Below are positions 1-11,326 of a stretch of 64,000 nt of DNA, piece after piece. The DNA lies in the NCBI GenBank assembly GCA_963691705.1, contig OY829545.1:17001569-17065568 (forward strand), written 5' to 3'. Made by a program: the position numbers and the translations under genes. The stretch comes from Viola odorata. Lineage: Eukaryota > Streptophyta > Magnoliopsida > Malpighiales > Violaceae. Each line of letters opens with the position of its first letter. The stretch's first letter is position 1. The notes under the pieces are model-generated. The model did no database searches. It was not told the DNA's origin and saw only the letters and a program-made list of their open reading frames with translations.

Positions 1-1421
1 ATATTTATTGGACAATTTTGGACTTTAATATATTTTTTAAAATATTATCCCGGGTCCTATAAGATATCGTTTTTTCTCAAGACTATTTATTATCACATTG
101 GTACCGACTATTCTGAATTCGAGCCGAACATGACCCTAAAAAGGTACTCCGAATTCGAGCTGGACATGATCCTGAAGAGATGTAAACTTTTTCCTCATAA
201 ATTTTAATGCAACTGCATATTGTTAATAATGATATATAGTCAAAAGTGTTTTTTTTTTAAATATAAATATCTTACTTCTTAAGAGATCCTATAATTCTTT
301 ACTAATATTTCGACTTAGAGAACCATTATGTTAGATGTTGTATCGAGTATTCTTCTTGTCCTTAATTTTTTGATAAAAGATTGTTTCATTTAAATATTAC
401 TGGGTTCAAAATGGATAATTTTTTAATATAAGTTATTTTGTGCTTTAAATTTAAACTCAAAATTTAAAATTATAAGCGATGAACCTAAAATCCTTACCAT
501 TCAACCCTAACCACAAGTTATACACTAGTCCTTTCAAAAAAAAAAGTTATACACTAATATATAATAATTATACATAGACATCTCCAATCTTATATTATTA
601 CCTTACAATGATGGTATGATATCATTGATCATAACTTGAGGTTTGTTTTAATGTTCCATTTGGCAATTGGGCCATACAAAATATCTAGGATTTTTTTATG
701 GCTAGAATCATTTGATTAGGTAGTGGATGTCTTTTTTCTCAAATCTAGACCGTTGTAAAGCCCCCATGTGAACCTTGCAATAGCTTGCATGTGATCATTT
801 ATGGCTTGTGTCAATAACAACATCCCATACCCTTTTTCTATGAAAATCCAAATCAAACAAATTAGCGCACAGAACTAGCAACATGGCGGCAAGCCCAATA
901 TGGTTAGCCCATCGTGTGAACCATGAAGATTCAACTCAAAACAATGGCAAGCAAGACTAAAAAATTACTTTTGGTTCATATTCCGACGAACAAATAATCA
1001 TTGAATCTTCCTCGTTCCAGACCACACGTATACAGAGAAAGCTTAAGTAAAATAAGATAAGATGCCATCTTAAAAATTTGTTGAAAGACTTGAAACAACA
1101 AGCCCTATGGTTGTGTGTGGACTAATGGCATAATCCACCTGGAATGTGGAAGCAGTTGTGGTGTACACAGCAAAACCCTATTATAATGAGCCATTATTTA
1201 AGTAATTAATACAAACAAATAAAAATAAATAAAAACATGGATCACGGGCTGATTTTTTAATATACTATCTTTTTGGAGGTTCTTGTCAATAAGCACGTGC
1301 AAAATTATTATTGGTTGGGAGGAGTCAACGAGATTGACAAGTGATTTTTTTTTGGGTTAAAAATTGACAAGTGATTATGTTGATATATGTGTGATATTAC
1401 ATGAATTTCTTCATGTTTATG
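1..1421. other. Non-genic A+T-rich stretch
   Basis: No coding region is supported here; reading frames are short and show no recognisable domain. A short imperfect direct repeat lies at about 110-180 (two blocks containing GAATTCGAGC). Otherwise the sequence is low-complexity A+T-rich DNA of the kind found between plant genes. Confidence 0.6.
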
Positions 1422-1423
1422 TA

Positions 1424-1686
1424 CTCCCTCCGTTCTTTTTTACTTGACATTTTAGAATAGTATAAAATCGTAAGCCGTTGATTTACGGACTTATTTTATT
1501 TCTCATTGTTTCATTTTTTCTTCTAATTTTCATTTGAATTACCACACCATCATCAAATTGGGTTGATTAAAAAAATAATAATTATCATTTGCACAAAATA
1601 TATGCTTCGAAAAAGATAAAATGACAAATACTCCAAATAGTAACAATCCGCAGCAAAGTGTGACAAATAAAAAAGACCGGAGGGAG
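1424..1686. mobile_element. Stowaway-like MITE
   Basis: A 263-bp non-coding element. It starts CTCCCTCCGT and ends with the inverted ACGGAGGGAG-type sequence (CCGGAGGGAG). A TA dinucleotide flanks each end (1422-1423 and 1687-1688). This matches the terminal inverted repeats and TA target duplication of Stowaway MITEs, which are mobilised by Tc1/mariner transposases. The inside is A+T-rich and encodes nothing, so the element is non-autonomous. Confidence 0.9.
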
Positions 1687-1688
1687 TA

Positions 1689-2400
1689 CTTGTTTCACAT
1701 TGTCTAGAGTGTGAACTTTAATCACCAAAAGGTGGGGGGCACGAGGATGCCATCGAAGACTGCCTTCTGCGCTTGATGCTACAATGTACCTAGTTAAAAC
1801 TTATTTCTAATTCGAATTTACCTTTCTAAGTGGGAACTAATTATTATTTTTTATTTTATTTCAGGCACACTTATTGTGTTACTTTTTTAAAATTCATATC
1901 AGCTTATCAAGAAAAAAAAATTCGAATAAAAAAAATACGAGTACGCGTTGAGAACTAAATATAAATATAAAATGACAAATTTTACTTATTATTTAATTTA
2001 AAGCGATGTTACGTCATTGTAGAAAGTACATTTCTGAGACCGTATAAAATATCAGAGTTTTTATGATAAGTTTGAATATTGTCATGGACGTATTTAACTA
2101 AATTTGATTCGGTACATGCTATATATTATTTATGAAATGAGAGCGTCTTCACTTATTTTAACACTATTTATATATATCTATATAAAATGATGTGGTGAAA
2201 TTCTCATGGAAGTTAGAGAAGAAGTTACCTATAATTCTTAAATCTCTCGTGTGATTCCATGTGAGATCCCTTGCATATTTTAGAAATTGATGTGTCATAG
2301 TAGAATTAATAATTTCAAATAATTTGATAATATTTTTCATTACACTTATTTTGAGTAGGTTGTACTATTAAATTGAATTTATTTATTTAATTAATTAGAA
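1689..2400. other. Non-genic A+T-rich stretch
   Basis: Apart from short homopolymer runs I see no gene or structured element. Its right edge at 2400/2401 matters because the sequence from 2401 onward recurs at 8900; this point is one breakpoint of the duplication described in the findings. Confidence 0.5.
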
Positions 2401-2522
2401 ATTATGATAACTTATGGAATTTGAAAGGATTGAATTTTAATCGTGTAAAAAAGCACACAATTCTCTATATAAGTGTTTATAAGTGTCTTATTTTGTTCAC
2501 AAGTATTCATTGGGTAGTGTTC
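2401..2522. repeat. Pre-insertion flank, copy 1 (recurs at 8900-9021)
   Basis: These 122 bases recur at 8900-9021 with a constant offset of 6499 and two differences that I can see. The segment ends in TGTTC (2518-2522), the 5-bp target duplication of the LTR starting at 2523. It is therefore ordinary genomic flank that was duplicated together with the LTR, not part of the retrotransposon. Confidence 0.8.
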
Positions 2523-4078
2523 TGATATGATACCTTTTTATGCATGTTTTTTCCTCTCTTTCAGGTCTAATTTCACACCTGATACTACTAATTTGGCTTG
2601 TTTTCCAACCACTTTGTAGATTTGGACTAAAGGGAGAAGCTTGCTGAAAAACACACCATTTGGATGCATTTCTGCCATTTCTTCATCGTCGGGCCCTAGA
2701 TGCAGTTTTGTCGTCGAGACCTAGACGAGATCTTTTGTCCAGGCCAAAACGACGCACGTGCATGTTTCTTTCCGGATGACGCTTGACCAAAGATACTAAA
2801 AAGATTCTAGCGGGATTCTATGTGTAAATCATCCAGCTCAGCAGAGAATATTCCTCCCTGCCATTTTGTCCCCTAGTGGGGTTGTTAGGCTATATATATA
2901 ACCATAACTTTAGGTTAAAGGGGGCTACTTTTTAGTATATTTTCCATCTTTTTAGGGTTTTCAATCATTGTAGCCACCTCTCTAACATTAGGATCTGTTC
3001 TTCATTTATTTTTCCAGAAATTGGAGCCCCAAGCTCCAATTAGTTTTTAATCCATATTTTCGTTTTCATTTGCACCTCTTCTCTGTTTATGTTGCTTTCT
3101 CCATCTATCTTGTGCATGATTTCCAGCATGAGTGGCTAAATCTCTTAGTCTTGGCAGGGGTGTTTTAAGGATTGCAAGAGGATAGTTGGGAGGTCAAATG
3201 GTTCTTAAAACGTTTTCATGATTGTATCCGCTTTCTTGCCATTTCAATGTCATTTTGTGTTAAGTTTGTTGGTAGTTTGATCACCTATTTGCATGCTTCT
3301 CATAAATATTGTCGTTTCCATGGTAATAACTAACGTGAGGCCATGGAATAGAGTAGGCACCTAGTCCAGAGTCACCATGTCGTTTGGTCCAATCTGGCTA
3401 GGGCAAGAAATCGGTTAGGGCAGACTTCTCAGTGTCTAGCCCTAGACGTGTCTTCTCTCCACTTCACGGGCCTGTGTGTATGACCCATAAGCGTACCTTG
3501 GGCGCAGTGTCACGGCCACTCCCATAAGCGTACCTTGGGAGTGACTTCTCTTAAGAAGAGAAGTAGGGGATCCACGTGAAAATAGGATTCATATAGCACG
3601 TCTATGACGTGAAAACAGTCTATCTTTGCACCAATGACCGACTAGACCTCGACGCAATCCGCCGTCTACCCCTGCTAAGATTTCTCCTTTTATCTGATCT
3701 ATTATCTTTACTTATCTTTATTACACTTGTTAGTCTTTACCATTTTTATTGATATTCTCTTGCTTTATTTTCGTTCCCTTTTTATTTAATTATTTTGTTT
3801 GCCCATTATTACTTGTTATTTGCAATTTTATTCTCTGTCTCAACATCAACTGCCATCGTTGGTTAGATTCATCTACACCAATCAAAACCCCCCGTGTTAC
3901 TTTTATGTCTATTGCATTTTCATCCTCGTCATACATTTAGGGCAAGATTAAATCTAGTTCTTCATTTTCCCTGTGGTTCGACCCTGACTTGCCGCTATAT
4001 ACATTAATTTGTGCATCTAGCCCATCAGGACTTTATAAATATTCTATTACTTTTGATGCGTGTTTCGATGACGCATCA
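2523..4078 (+). mobile_element. 5' LTR of Athila/Tat-like Gypsy element (copy 1)
   Basis: A 1556-bp LTR starting TGATATGATACC and ending GACGCATCA. The left TGTTC target repeat is at 2518-2522. A TATA-like run (GGCTATATATATAACC) near 2888-2903 sets the plus orientation. The sequence is homologous to the LTR at 9022-9694 plus 17364-18258, which is 12 bp longer because of a small insertion near 17885. The lineage is inferred from the tRNA-Asp-type primer site and the gag gene that follow. Confidence 0.88.
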
Positions 4079-4083
4079 AATTT

Positions 4084-4101
4084 TGGCGCCGTTGCCGGGG
4101 A
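4084..4101 (+). other. Primer binding site, tRNA-Asp type
   Basis: TGGCGCCGTTGCCGGGGA begins six bases after the LTR end. It is complementary to the 3' end of plant tRNA-Asp(GUC), the primer typical of Athila/Tat Gypsy elements. Its place and strand confirm that the LTR on its left is a 5' LTR. Confidence 0.9.
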
Positions 4102-4573
4102 CTGTGTTTACGGACTAATTTCTTTCTTTTACTTGTATGACCAAGAGATCTGCACCTGCCCTTCTACCCCTTGACCACGAACTCACAAAGACAGAGAGAG
4201 AATTTCGAAGACAGGCTGGAGGAGCAACCTCTCGCAGAGTAATTCCTCGTTCTGCCCTCGACAGTCAAACCTCTAGTTAGACCGGTCCCGACAATCATTT
4301 TCATCCTGACCTCGACAACCCAGCAGTTGTCCACCCCGAGATATTCACTATGGCAGACCCTCCTAATATCGACAATCCTCTGCAAACCATTGAGGACCTC
4401 AATGGTGCCCCTAAAACACCCAGCACTTGTATCGTTTAGCCCACTGTTCCCCATGATTGGACGCTCAAGTCCGCAGTCATGCATCATCTTCCCCTCTTCC
4501 GTGGCGTTCCAAAGGAAAACCCTCACCGCCATCTTCAACAATTGCACTCTATTTGCGATGGCATGAAGCCAAC

Positions 4574-6299
4574 TGATAGCATGTTTTTATGCACGTTTTT
4601 CTCCCCATTTTCTCACCCATTTTAGAGCTTGATTCTGCTAATTTACCCTTGATTTCATTACTATTGCAGATTCAGGCTTAAAAAGGGAGTTTGTGCTAAA
4701 ACGTGCATTTTTGGTGCATCTTGAGCGAATTCCAGTTCAAGACCAACAGTCTAGGTCCCGAGCCCAAAGCAGCGTTCAAGGCCCCGAGTCGGATTCCCAG
4801 TTCGGGACCCCGAAGGGCAAAGGATGTCATTTCCACGTGTCATCCCACCTAAAACGCCCATGTGACTCCTCTGACACTGTTCCTGACGCTCTGCACTGAT
4901 TACCAAACAACCACCGAACTGACCAGTTCAGCCTCGAGCTCAGTCCAGACCTGCCAAAGCTGGAAAAATCAGACAACTTTATGCTTTTCCAGCTTTGTGC
5001 TTTAAGGAACATGGATCCACTTCTTTAGGCTTTCAATTAATGCATTTTGTCCCTAGTTTTAGGCTGAAGATATTTTGTGCTTAAGGCTCTACTATATAAA
5101 GGGCATCTAGGATTAGTTTAGATCATCTTTTTTTTCTAGCTTTTAATCACTTAGCATAATTTAGAAGTAGCTTAGACTTCTCTCTAGTTTCTCTCTCTAG
5201 CCATTGTTAGCTTCTTCAACATTGCTGCCGAGCTATAAACGGAATTTTAGTAACAAGTTTTCTTCCCTTCATCTATTTATTTACTTGTTATGCTTTCTTT
5301 AATCGTTATTTGTTTATCCTTAAGTATGAGTAGCTAAATTCCTAGTTCTTGGCAAGGCTGATTCAAGGGTTGCAAGGGCAGATTCGAGGCCTTAATGTGC
5401 TTAGTATATTCTTGATGCTGTATTTAACTATTCATCGATTTAATTACATCTTTGCATGATTTAATTTAAGGTCTGATCAACTGAGAATTATTTTGTGTAA
5501 ATGCTGCCATTCATGTGATGAATACGAAAGGAAAATCGCATGAGTAAGTAGGCATCTATTTAGTCTTGACTGTGTCAAGGTGGTCTTGAATAGATAGGTT
5601 GGGTAGTTGATTAGGGCTGGGTCACGAGCCTGACAAACTGAGGGACTTTAGCTCTAGATCTGTCTTTTCTTAGCTTCATGGGCAGTTTGAGTATGGCCCT
5701 CTCGCATTCGTGCTTGGAGGGATGGCAAACTGTCAAGACTACCTCATATGTGGAAACGGGGGGTAGTTTCTCTTAAGAGAAAAGTAGGGGATATCCGAGG
5801 AATCTGGTCCCCATGTCATTTCTATGACATCTCGAATGGAATACCCTTGAGCTGATGACGATCTGGTCCCGAATGCAACCCAGAATGCCTTTGCCGAGAA
5901 CACTTTCTCCATCTGATTATCTGTTGTTATTTCACCCTTATTCTATTTCACGCCTGTGTTGATACTTCTGCATCTGCTTCTGATTTGTTTCGTTATTTCT
6001 AGAATTGTTCGCCTATCTACTCATTTTACTATTCGGGACCTCGAACGTGACATTCGGGACCCCGAATACTGCTTTCTTAGATAGAATTGTTAGCTCCCGA
6101 ATTCTGTCTTGGCTAACTCGTTAGCCAATTAAAACCCCCCTGATTGTTACTTTTTGTGCATTTCACCCCCGAATACATTCAAGACCTTAGATCAGTCTCT
6201 CACAATCCCTGTGTTCGACCCTGACTACCACTGTACACTTTATCTCTTGTGCACACACGTTTTCAGGCACTATAAATCTATGTATTTGATTGACGATCA
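4574..6299 (+). mobile_element. Solo LTR A inside gag
   Basis: A 1726-bp single LTR starting TGATAGCATG and ending TTGACGATCA. The exact 5-bp target repeat CCAAC lies at 4569-4573 and 6300-6304. Removing it and one CCAAC rejoins the gag frame. A TATA box (CTATATAAAGGG) near 5091-5102 and start/end similarity to the outer LTR indicate plus orientation and the same broad lineage. With no internal region present, it is best explained as an element reduced by LTR-LTR recombination. The motif TTCGGGACCCCGAA or close variants recurs in it (about 4801-4815 and 6052-6066). Confidence 0.9.
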
Positions 6300-6584
6300 C
6301 CAACCAATGTCAGTATTGAGCACGCCAAACTCCGAGCCTTCATGTGGTCTCTAAAAGATGATGCCCTAGACTGGTTCTATGATCTACCCCCTAATTCCAT
6401 CAACTCTTGGGCCGAAATGTCCAAATGCTTCACCGAAAAATATTACCCATTAGAAATGGCTAATGTAACTCGCAAGCAATTGGTGTCTATAGTCCAGAGG
6501 AAAGAAGAAGATTTTGGCCAGTACCATGAGCGCTACAAAAAGATGCAAGCTATGTGCCCCTCACACAACCTTACCGAGCACGCC

Positions 6585-7985
6585 TGATGGGTGCCGAGAC
6601 CGTCAAAATAAATTAAGTTACAATTTACCATGCACGTATATAATTTAATTGCAGTATGTGGTAAAAGGATCGTTCCTCAGAGATTCGGTGGATTAAAATC
6701 AATTCTTTGTATTAATTTAAAAGGGTGGTAAATACCAATATGAGTAGTTGGTTGGTTGCAAGTAATTTAGATTAACAGAATTAAACAAAACAAAAGATGT
6801 AGTGGATGATGTTAATCAGTGGATGATGACTTCCCAGTAAGGATTTCTTATAGCTCATGATTCGAATAAGTTGATCATAGATGCAAGAGTGGTAAACACT
6901 AAACTTATAGGAAGGCTATAGAGACCAGGTATTGGTCACCTAGATCTCCTACTTTCCTCCTATACAAGACTGCCAAAGAGACACTCCATTGGAAGTCCCT
7001 AATCACCCTAACAATCCTAAGAGACACTATATAGGATTTAATCAGGGCAATTGATAGAAGCAGGGAAAGACCTAATCCCAGGCCTGGGATAGAGATTCGT
7101 GTCTATCCTATAAACCAGATCTGATCCTTCTTCTAGCTGTCACCAGCTAGTTGCCTTCGTATTTCTCTTGGCAATGTAGACTCCAAAGCCGCCAGAAAAG
7201 ACTGTAATCGTCCAAACCTTATGTGAAGCTGATCAGACTTTACTAAGAACAGGGGCAAACTGTCATGCAAACAAGAAGAATAAGAATACAAGTATGGTGT
7301 GTGTGAAGTGCTATTTGATCTCACAACCTAGGAATCATGGCTTCGAATCCTTACTAAGAAGAGGGCGTTTAGCCTATAATAGACATAACAATAATAATAA
7401 TAAAGAAACAATCATAAACTGAATCTGAATTATATTAAAAATAAGAGAATAGTTTAAGCTGCAACAAAAGTAGAAAATTCGAGAGAGAGAAGAGATAAAC
7501 CTCTTCTTCTCAGCGGCAACTTTAAATAGGAAAAACCTATCTCTAGTTCAAAGTTCAAAAGACGAAGAGAAGATTGATATCTACTCTTGCGGGATTGTTT
7601 ATTTAAATACAAAAAGAGGGGATTGGTAATTCTAATCGATGAAGGAGTTCTAGTTACAGATGAACTTCTTTTCTTTCGGAAGACTCCAGCTAGATTCTTC
7701 AAATCCGCTCACGGCCCATGAATCAATCTTGCGGCCCAGATAGCTTTTAAGTCAGTTGACTCTGGTCAACGCTTCCAAATCCTCGTCTTATCCCAGGTCT
7801 GGGATCCTCTCTTTCTTTGCTAAGCAAAACAGCTCTGATAGAGGCTCTTTTGGCTCCTATTGGTAATTTCTGCTTCTCAGCAGTGTCTCTGTAGAAAAGG
7901 AGTGAAAGAGCAACAATTAGCAGTATCATCATCCCAAAACAGAAGTAAAAGGATGATGAAAAAATGACTTTTTAGCGTTCTATCA
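6585..7985 (-). mobile_element. Solo LTR B inside gag
   Basis: A 1401-bp single LTR. On the plus strand it reads TGATGGGTGCC to GTTCTATCA, flanked by ACGCC at 6580-6584 and 7986-7990. Its minus-strand start, TGATAGAACG, resembles the TGATAG starts of related LTRs here, so it probably lies in minus orientation. Gag reads in phase across it when it and one ACGCC are removed. The ORFs inside it encode nothing recognisable. Confidence 0.87.
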
Positions 7986-8899
7986 ACGCCCTCATCCAAT
8001 ATTTTTGTGAAGGTCTCAAAGTTCGTGACAAGGCATTGCTCAACGCCGCTGGTGGTGGTGCTATCACCAGACTTACCCCTGCCACCGCGAAGGCCACCAT
8101 AGAGTTAATGGCAAGAAATTGCATACCCGAGGAAAGCAATCATCCAGGGCAGGATGCCCAAGTAGCCGCGATGCAGACCCAATTAACAGCTATGATGGGC
8201 ATGCTTCAGAACATGGCCCCCGGACAGACAGTCCAAGTCAAGGCCTGTCAGATTTGCAACATGACCGATCATCCAACAGATGCGTGCCTGCATATCCCTG
8301 ATGAGATTCAGAGTATCAACGCCATTGGTAACTATAACCAGGCCCCATATGGACAGAACTACAACCAGGTGTGGAGACCACAAAACTCCGGTTGGGCCAG
8401 CCATCAGCAAGCGTCTAGCCCTGGACAACCTCCACAGCATAATCAGTACATGAATCAGACCCAACCATCTTTCAACGTCCAAAACTTCCAGCCTAGATCT
8501 ACCCATCCCAACAACCAACAATCTTTCTATCAACCCAATCAGGGCCAGACCTCCACTTCGTCTACCCCACCGGTTAATGAGGTAGCTCACTACAGGAACG
8601 TCATCACGGATCTACAAACACAAATGAGCATCATGGCCGCGGACATGAAAGAATTGAAAAACAAAGGCAGATTGCCTGGGCAGACTGAGGCCAACCCAAA
8701 GCACAATTTGTGTGCTATGACTCTTCGCAGTGGCTATGTCTTACCCTCTCGAGAGCATCTAGGCCTCGACGTCAAAAAACCCTCCCCAGAGCATCTTGGC
8801 CTAGACGCCGAACCAGTTGTCGAGCCCGAAATCTTGGCCAAGAAAATACCCAAAGCTAAGTTCATTGGGCCTAAACTTCCAGAAGTGATGGAGGACCGT

Positions 8900-9021
8900 A
8901 TTATGATAACTTATGGAATTTGAAAGGATTGAATTTTAATCGTGTAAAAAAGCACACAATTCTCTATATAAGTGTTTATAAGTGTCTTATTTTGTTCACA
9001 AGTATTCAATGGGTAATGTTC
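8900..9021. repeat. Pre-insertion flank, copy 2
   Basis: Second copy of the flank at 2401-2522, joined directly to gag at 8899/8900. It ends in TGTTC (9017-9021), matching the target duplication on the far side of the second LTR (18259-18263). Its presence between gag and an LTR cannot result from normal retrotransposition. Confidence 0.8.
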
Positions 9022-9694
9022 TGATATGATGCCTTTTTATGCATGTTTTTCCCTCTCTTTCAGGTCTAATTTCACACTTGATACTACTAATTTGGCTTGT
9101 TTTCCAACCACTTTGTAGATTTGGACTAAAGGGAGAAGCTTGCTGAAAAGCGCACCATTTGGATGCATTTCTGCCATTTCTTCATCGTCGGGCCCTAGAT
9201 GGAGTTTTGTCGTCGAGACCTAGACGAGATCTTTTGTCCAGGCCTAAACGACGCACGCGCATGTTTCTTTCCGGATGACGCTTGACCAAAGATACTAAAA
9301 AGATTCTAGCGGGATTCCATGTGTAAATCATCCAGCTCAGCAGAGAATATTCCTCCCTGCCATTTTGTCCCCTAGTGGGGTTGTTAGGCTATATATAGAA
9401 CCTTAACTTTAGGTTAAAGGGGGCTACTTTTTAGTATATTTTCCATCTTTTTAGGGTTTTCAATCATTGTAGTCACCTCTCTAACATTGGGATATGTTCT
9501 TCCTTTATTTTTCCAGAAATTGGAGCCCCAAGCTCCAATTAGTTTTTAATCCAGATTTTCATTTTCATCTGCACCTTTTCTCTGTTTATGTTGCTTTCTC
9601 CATCTATCTTGTGCATGATTTCCAGCATGAGTGGCTAAATCTCTTAGTCTTAGTAGGGGTGTTTTAAGGATTGCAAGAGGATAGTTGGGAGGTC

Positions 9695-11326
9695 TGATGA
9701 CGTGCTTGTCGAGGGCACGATCAAATAATTACAACTTATCACATGCAACAAAAAGGATTGAAGACAGTGACAAGAGGTTTGATCCACAGAGAAAGGTGAA
9801 GACATACACTAGACAAGACTAGATATAAAGTAAAACAATAAAAGAAACAAAAAGGGGGGTTTTGGTTGGTTAATCTAGTTAACCAAGATAGAGATGACTG
9901 CTAACAAGACAATTAATAAAAACAGAAATCAAGGGCACGAAAGCAAAACACAATCAGGGGCAAGACATGCAAACAGAAATCAAGGGCACGACATGCAAAT
10001 AGAAATCAAATAAAGAAATAAAATCAGAAGAGAAGAAACTAAAAGCAATAAAATCAGAAGAGCAGATAAGAAAGATTCCTAGCAAAGGTTTTTCTCGGGC
10101 TGCGTCGAGGGCATGAAAATCTCTTGACCTCGATGGCTAGACAATCATCGGCGTAGAAATATTCTATTCTCATGCCATAGACCTGCTATAGGGACCGCGT
10201 TTCCACACCACATCCCCTACTTACCTTCTTAGATAAAAGTCACCCCTCGTTTCCACATATGAGGTGACCTTGACGTTCCGCCATCCTCCCAGGCACGAAT
10301 GCGGGGAGGCCACATTCAGAACGCCCATGAAGGAGAGGTAAGATAGATCTAGGGTGAGATCGCTCAGCTTGTCAGACTCGTACCACATATCCTAATCGGT
10401 CGTTTACCCCTAGATGAAGACCTCACGCGCTGCCTCCCCTAGGTGTCTACTATTATCTCAAGGCTTCGCGTCAGTTATAACCAAGAGAATGACAGTAATC
10501 ATCTAGGTCTAGATATTAGTTGGCCAGACTACTAATCTGGCCCTAGACGAATTAACAAGAAACCGATAAACAATCGAATACAACAATAAGAATATATTAA
10601 ACACAATTAGGCCTCTTAACTACCCATGCAACCCTCAAAATACCTCTGCTAAGAAGGGAAAATCTAGCTACTCATACCACAAAACATACAAACAAAATAG
10701 GAAAAGAAAGATTGCATAAAAGAAGAAGAACAAGAAATGTTACCGCCCGGAGCAAAGCTCCGGTTGAGTTCAATGGCTGCTGGAAATGGACGCCTCAGCC
10801 ACCACCCAAAAGAGGGAGGAGAGAAAAGGAGGCGGCTCCCAAAAGAATAAAGTGGAAAAATATTTACAAGATGTGATGTGTATCCTCAAACCCTAAAACT
10901 AGAGGCTTATATAGTGTCTAGCCCACAAGAGGACAAATTCCAGCTAAGGGATTACAAAAAGACAAATTCCAGCTAAGGGGAGAGGGTGACAGCACATGGA
11001 GCGTGCTGGAATATTCTGGAATCTTTTAGAAATGCAAGGAATCCCGTGAGAATCTTTGGAGATTCGTCTCTTTGGCTTTGCAGAGATATCGCGGGCGAGA
11101 GACTGCTCACTGGTCTAGTTAGCTTTCGAGGGCTCCACGACATTCTGATTTTCTAGGCCTTGAAGCTTGAAATCCTCAGAAATACTCCAAAAATGCTTCT
11201 TTTCGATCTTTTCCTTCTATTGACACAGATCTGCAATAAAGATTGGAATAAGGGTCAAATAGCGGAATCAAGCCCCCGAAAGGGCTAGAAAATAAGGTAA
11301 AATCATGACCATGAAACGTGCTATCA
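9695..11326 (-). repeat. 3' LTR of the LARD-like element
   Basis: It runs from TGATGACGTG to CGTGCTATCA on the plus strand. It is 1632 bp, the same length as its partner at 15727-17358. Being distal to the primer site, it is the 3' LTR in the element's own orientation. Confidence 0.9.

Larger units (their letters stand above)
4137..8899 (+). pseudogene. Broken gag gene of the outer Gypsy element
   Basis: The gag reading frame runs through three blocks, 4137-4573, 6305-6584 and 7991-8899, and stays in phase across the two solo LTRs that split it. It starts at the ATG 59 bp past the LTR. It has in-frame stops at 4278-4280 and 4437-4439, so it is not functional. The middle block carries the retrotransposon gag domain (KDDALDWFYDLPPNSINSW). 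The last block has a CCHC zinc knuckle, C-x2-C-x4-H-x4-C, at 8246-8287 (CQICNMTDHPTDAC), followed by a Gln/Asn-rich stretch and a coiled-coil-like segment. No protease, reverse transcriptase or integrase follows: the frame is cut at 8899/8900 by the duplicated flank and LTR. Capsid and nucleocapsid function is the family role only. Confidence 0.88.

Noticed and set aside
2405..2416. TGATAACTTATGG as the true start of the outer LTR, because the repeat seems to begin there
   Set aside because: No target repeat fits that start. Starting at 2523 gives an exact TGTTC match on both sides and homology to the start of solo LTR A.
4084..4101. tRNA gene remnant
   Set aside because: Only the 3' end complement of tRNA-Asp is present, at the right place for a primer site.
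8183..8590. 135-residue ORF on the minus strand
   Set aside because: It is the shadow of the gag frame on the other strand and shows no domain.
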